Shown piece after piece: positions 62,031 through 64,000 of a stretch of 64,000 nt of DNA. How positions within the stretch are numbered: position 1 is the first letter of the stretch; every line of letters begins with the position of its first letter. The stretch is from Blattamonas nauphoetae (lineage: Eukaryota > Preaxostyla > Oxymonadida), in assembly GCA_033064195.1 (NCBI GenBank), contig JARBJD010000248.1, forward strand, positions 49,812 through 113,811. The letters run 5' to 3'. The translations under genes were made by a program, and so were the position numbers. Under the pieces are notes generated by a model that saw only the letters and a program-made list of their open reading frames with translations, had not been told where the DNA came from and searched no databases.

Positions 62031-62948
62031 ATGAATCGACAAAAATACAATTCACAAATGATTGAGAAAATGATTGATCATAATCTTTCGACGATCACTG
62101 AGAATGCAGCAGTCATTCACTCACTACAGACGGAATTAGAAACGAATCAGGAAGAAGTCGACACACTAAAGAAGACAACTGAAGCACACAAGACAGCAAT
62201 ATCATCAATCCAAAACGTCGTTTCAACAAATGGATCAATCACTTGTTCAGCTGGTATTGCAACACCAGAAATTGGAGGATTGATCAATGTGAATGGAGCG
62301 AAGTGGAATATATCAGAGGGATCACTTCCGAAGTATCCTGGAACATATCCGGCTTCAACATTTAAGTCTGGTATTTCAATTTCGCAATCGATTGCAGAAA
62401 CATCTGGAATTCAGTTCAATGGTGATGGCATTATTATGTGGTCTCCCTCTGACACACCAGCTTTGTATTACTATGATGAGGATACTGGTTCAGGAGTGTT
62501 TTCAATATCATCAACTGGAAGTTTTTCTCAACTGTCAGACAGAAGAGTCAAATGGAATATTGTTCCATACCCTAATGTTCTTGAACAATTGAATAAAGTC
62601 GAAATTGTGCAGTATCAGTTCAACACATTCGACTCGAAGATCAGCAAAGTCACAAAGCAAATAGAGAATGAGACAGATGAAGAACACTTGAAGAATTGCA
62701 AAGAGAAATGTGAATGTCTGAAGAAGGAAAGTGAGAAGAAACACATTGGTGTGATTGCACAACAGATCCAAGAAATCTTTCCTGAAGTCGTGAATGATTC
62801 CAATCCAGATTGTCTTCAAGTTGATTATGCAGAACTCTTGCTTCTGTGTGAAAGCCATTCAGGAATTGTGCTCATTGTTGGACAACAACAGACACTCATC
62901 AATGAACTGATCCAAAAATATAATACACTGAGTAGTATTCCAACATGA
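62031..62948 (+). CDS. Fibre-like protein with C-terminal S74 self-cleaving chaperone domain
   Basis: 305 codons from ATG 62031. Residues about 15-65 are a coiled coil (AAVIHSLQTELETNQEEVDTL), as in trimeric fibre stalks. Residues 65-165 are Gly/Ser/Thr-rich beta-type sequence (SGISISQSIAETSGIQFNG). Residues about 169-305 match the intramolecular chaperone auto-processing domain: SDRRVKWNI with Ser169 and Lys174 of the cleavage dyad, KVEIVQYQF, a Lys/Glu/Cys-rich helical insert, then HIGVIAQQIQEIFPEVV and a C-terminal helical tail. In phage and viral fibres this domain trimerises the stalk and then cuts itself off. Here it would serve a virion spike of the Maverick. Intact, with a strong promoter-like box. 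Confidence 0.85.
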   Translation: MNRQKYNSQMIEKMIDHNLSTITENAAVIHSLQTELETNQEEVDTLKKTTEAHKTAISSIQNVVSTNGSITCSAGIATPEIGGLINVNGAKWNISEGSLPKYPGTYPASTFKSGISISQSIAETSGIQFNGDGIIMWSPSDTPALYYYDEDTGSGVFSISSTGSFSQLSDRRVKWNIVPYPNVLEQLNKVEIVQYQFNTFDSKISKVTKQIENETDEEHLKNCKEKCECLKKESEKKHIGVIAQQIQEIFPEVVNDSNPDCLQVDYAELLLLCESHSGIVLIVGQQQTLINELIQKYNTLSSIPT

Positions 62949-62949
62949 G

Positions 62950-63345
62950 ATCAACCAGAAATTCATAGTACTCTTTATTATTTTTCCATTGATTGTCTCT
63001 GATGTTTCCATCTCGATTGACTCACCAGAACTGTCTTTGAACCAGATCTTCACAATAGATTGTCGAGTAGTTAATTCCCACTTTCGCTTCGCAATCTGTT
63101 CATTGCAGAAAGCAACATATGAATCATTGAATGCATCAGTCTGGATCCAATCACCATGGATTGGTATGTGCTGCGGTACATCTTTGAAATGACTGTCGAT
63201 GCATCATTAATCTCTTCTTTCACATGGATGAGTTTGCAGTCAAGAAAGTGAATGTATTTTTGTTTTCTTGAATTGGTAAAATCAGGAGGAGTTGAGCAGT
63301 GTGAGAATTTGAATTGAGAAGTAACGTTTGACCATTTGTGATTTC
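62950..63345 (-). pseudogene. Broken element gene, unrecognised
   Basis: A coding-looking minus-strand stretch in two frames: from about 63345 (NHKWSNVTSQFKFSHCSTPP...YIHFLDCKLIHVKEEIND) to about 63190, then in a second frame (HIPIHGDWIQTDAFNDSY...KRKWELTTRQSIVKIWFKD) to about 62950. The single-base break lies near 63185. There is no ATG at the visible start. It follows the capsid-like gene on the same strand, the usual place for a minor capsid gene in Mavericks, but no sequence signature confirms this. Confidence 0.45.
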
Positions 63346-63366
63346 TACAAAAATAAAATATTCAAT

Positions 63367-64000
63367 TTAGTATCCTCTCTTCACTTCTTCATATGTTTGG
63401 AGTCGGCGATCAATGACATATCGCACTCGTGGTTGTCCATTCTCAATCCAAAACAACCAGTATGTAGCCTGATGTAATGCCAAAATGGGTGGAGAAGGAC
63501 CTTCTGGAGTTGATGTGAAATATGGATCGAGTTCACCCTGATTGATTGGTGTTCCTCTGTATACAATATTGACAGATTCTGCTGTTGAGATACCTTCTTC
63601 ACCACCAGCGATTTCACTTCGATCTGTTGGAACCATGAATGTGAATGAAGTATCCGTACCTGCTCTGGTTCTCTTGAACCTTTCCATATTAGCTTGTATT
63701 GCGTGACATACATGGAATTCTCAAACTCTTCAGTATTGAACAACCAATGAAATCACCATTCACCATCATCATTTGATAGAACTCTGGTGATATTGTTGAC
63801 ATTGGGAAATTAGGAAAGTTGGATCCAAGCATTTCGAATTGACCAACATAATGAGGATTTCTGAAGACTGTACATTCATTTGGTCTTTCTGGGAATAAGC
63901 ACATTAGATTCATCAGATTGTTGAGTTTGATACTGATGTTTGATCTCACTCCCATCGCTGTTGCTTTTGATTGAAATGATTGTGTGTCTATTCTTTCAGC
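63367..64000 (-). pseudogene. Capsid-like structural gene, C-terminal part, frameshifted and running off the right edge
   Basis: The minus-strand frame is open at the right edge (SIKLNNLMNLMCLFPERPN, then a segment ending STISPEFYQMMM) down to about 63760. Coding then appears in a second frame (FNTEEFENSMYVTQY, about 63700-63745) and a third (RFKRTRAGTDTSFTFMVPTD) down to TAA at 63367-63369. Two closely spaced single-base shifts therefore break it. Size, position and the last 100 residues (beta-rich, ending RRLQTYEEVKRGY) suit a capsid protein of the element, but the N-terminal part and jelly-roll motifs are outside the window, so the identity is an inference from location. Confidence 0.45.

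Larger units (their letters stand above)
47786..64000. mobile_element. Maverick/Polinton-type giant DNA transposon (partial, decayed)
   Basis: Over 16 kb this AT-rich block carries the hallmark set of Maverick/Polinton elements: protein-primed-type DNA polymerase B, retroviral-type integrase, HerA/FtsK-type packaging ATPase, and capsid- and fibre-like genes. Gene structure (few or no introns, short spacers, shared promoter boxes) and codon use (A/T third positions) differ from the host genes on the left. The polymerase, integrase and capsid-like genes are broken, whereas the ATPase and fibre-like genes are intact. Both ends are unseen: the left boundary is somewhere between 46 and 47.8 kb and the right lies beyond 64 kb. 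Confidence 0.85.

Noticed and set aside
61347-62042. 231-codon minus-strand ORF
   Set aside because: Phe/Ser/Leu-rich translation of T-rich intron-like DNA; splice-like signals interrupt it, and its start overlaps the promoter box of the S74 gene.
1-64000. CRISPR arrays, rRNA or bacterial operons
   Set aside because: No regularly spaced short identical repeats of CRISPR type, no rRNA motifs, and pervasive introns; the DNA is eukaryotic.

Overview
The window looks like nuclear DNA of a microbial eukaryote, most plausibly an anaerobic flagellate of the oxymonad (Preaxostyla) type; this assignment is inferred from gene families and gene structure, not from a marker gene. Most genes are recognisable only after removing tiny GT-AG introns (mostly 25-60 nt, some to about 150 nt). 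The standard code fits: a 2862-codon frame runs without a stop, and TAA, TAG and TGA all end genes.

Host part, 1 to about 46 kb, dense and roughly balanced in GC. It holds three members of one secreted/surface family with signal peptide, beta-helix region, Ig/TIG-like repeats and usually a C-terminal membrane anchor (1-3561 minus, cut by the window edge; 20068-23094 minus; 37264-45852 plus, 2862 aa). It also holds a calponin-homology protein that runs in frame into a beta-propeller-like region (10052 to 3943), an inhibitory-type serpin with a predicted P1 Arg (10383-12004), a Trm10 tRNA methyltransferase (12214-13367), a pseudokinase-HECT ubiquitin ligase fusion (13660-15886), two paralogues of an unrecognised helical family (16046-17131, 28347-29429), a coiled-coil SPRY protein, an RIIa/EF-hand flagellar-type protein, two large unrecognised proteins and a polytopic membrane protein. 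Between 23.3 and 28.3 kb lies a decayed S41-type secreted peptidase gene that carries a 1.06-kb inverted-repeat element inside its reading frame, next to a 1.62-kb pogo-like DNA transposon with TA target duplications.

From about 47.8 kb to the right edge the DNA becomes visibly AT-richer, intron-poor and virus-like: this is part of a Maverick/Polinton-type giant transposon. It carries protein-primed-type family B DNA polymerase (one frame broken by two nonsense codons and lacking the motif A Asp), retroviral-type integrase (frameshifted), a packaging-type ATPase, a fibre-like protein with a self-cleaving S74 chaperone domain, a capsid-like gene (broken, running off the right edge) and several small conserved-looking ORFs. 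Several of these genes share a T-rich promoter-like box just before the start codon. The element was itself invaded by a 1.65-kb near-perfect palindromic element that split one of its genes. A 60-62 kb stretch of unusual strand-skewed DNA contains regularly spaced exon-like modules and is unexplained.

Reading frames in several elements are broken, so the Maverick, the pogo element and the S41 gene all look like fossils, although sequencing error could explain some single-base shifts.
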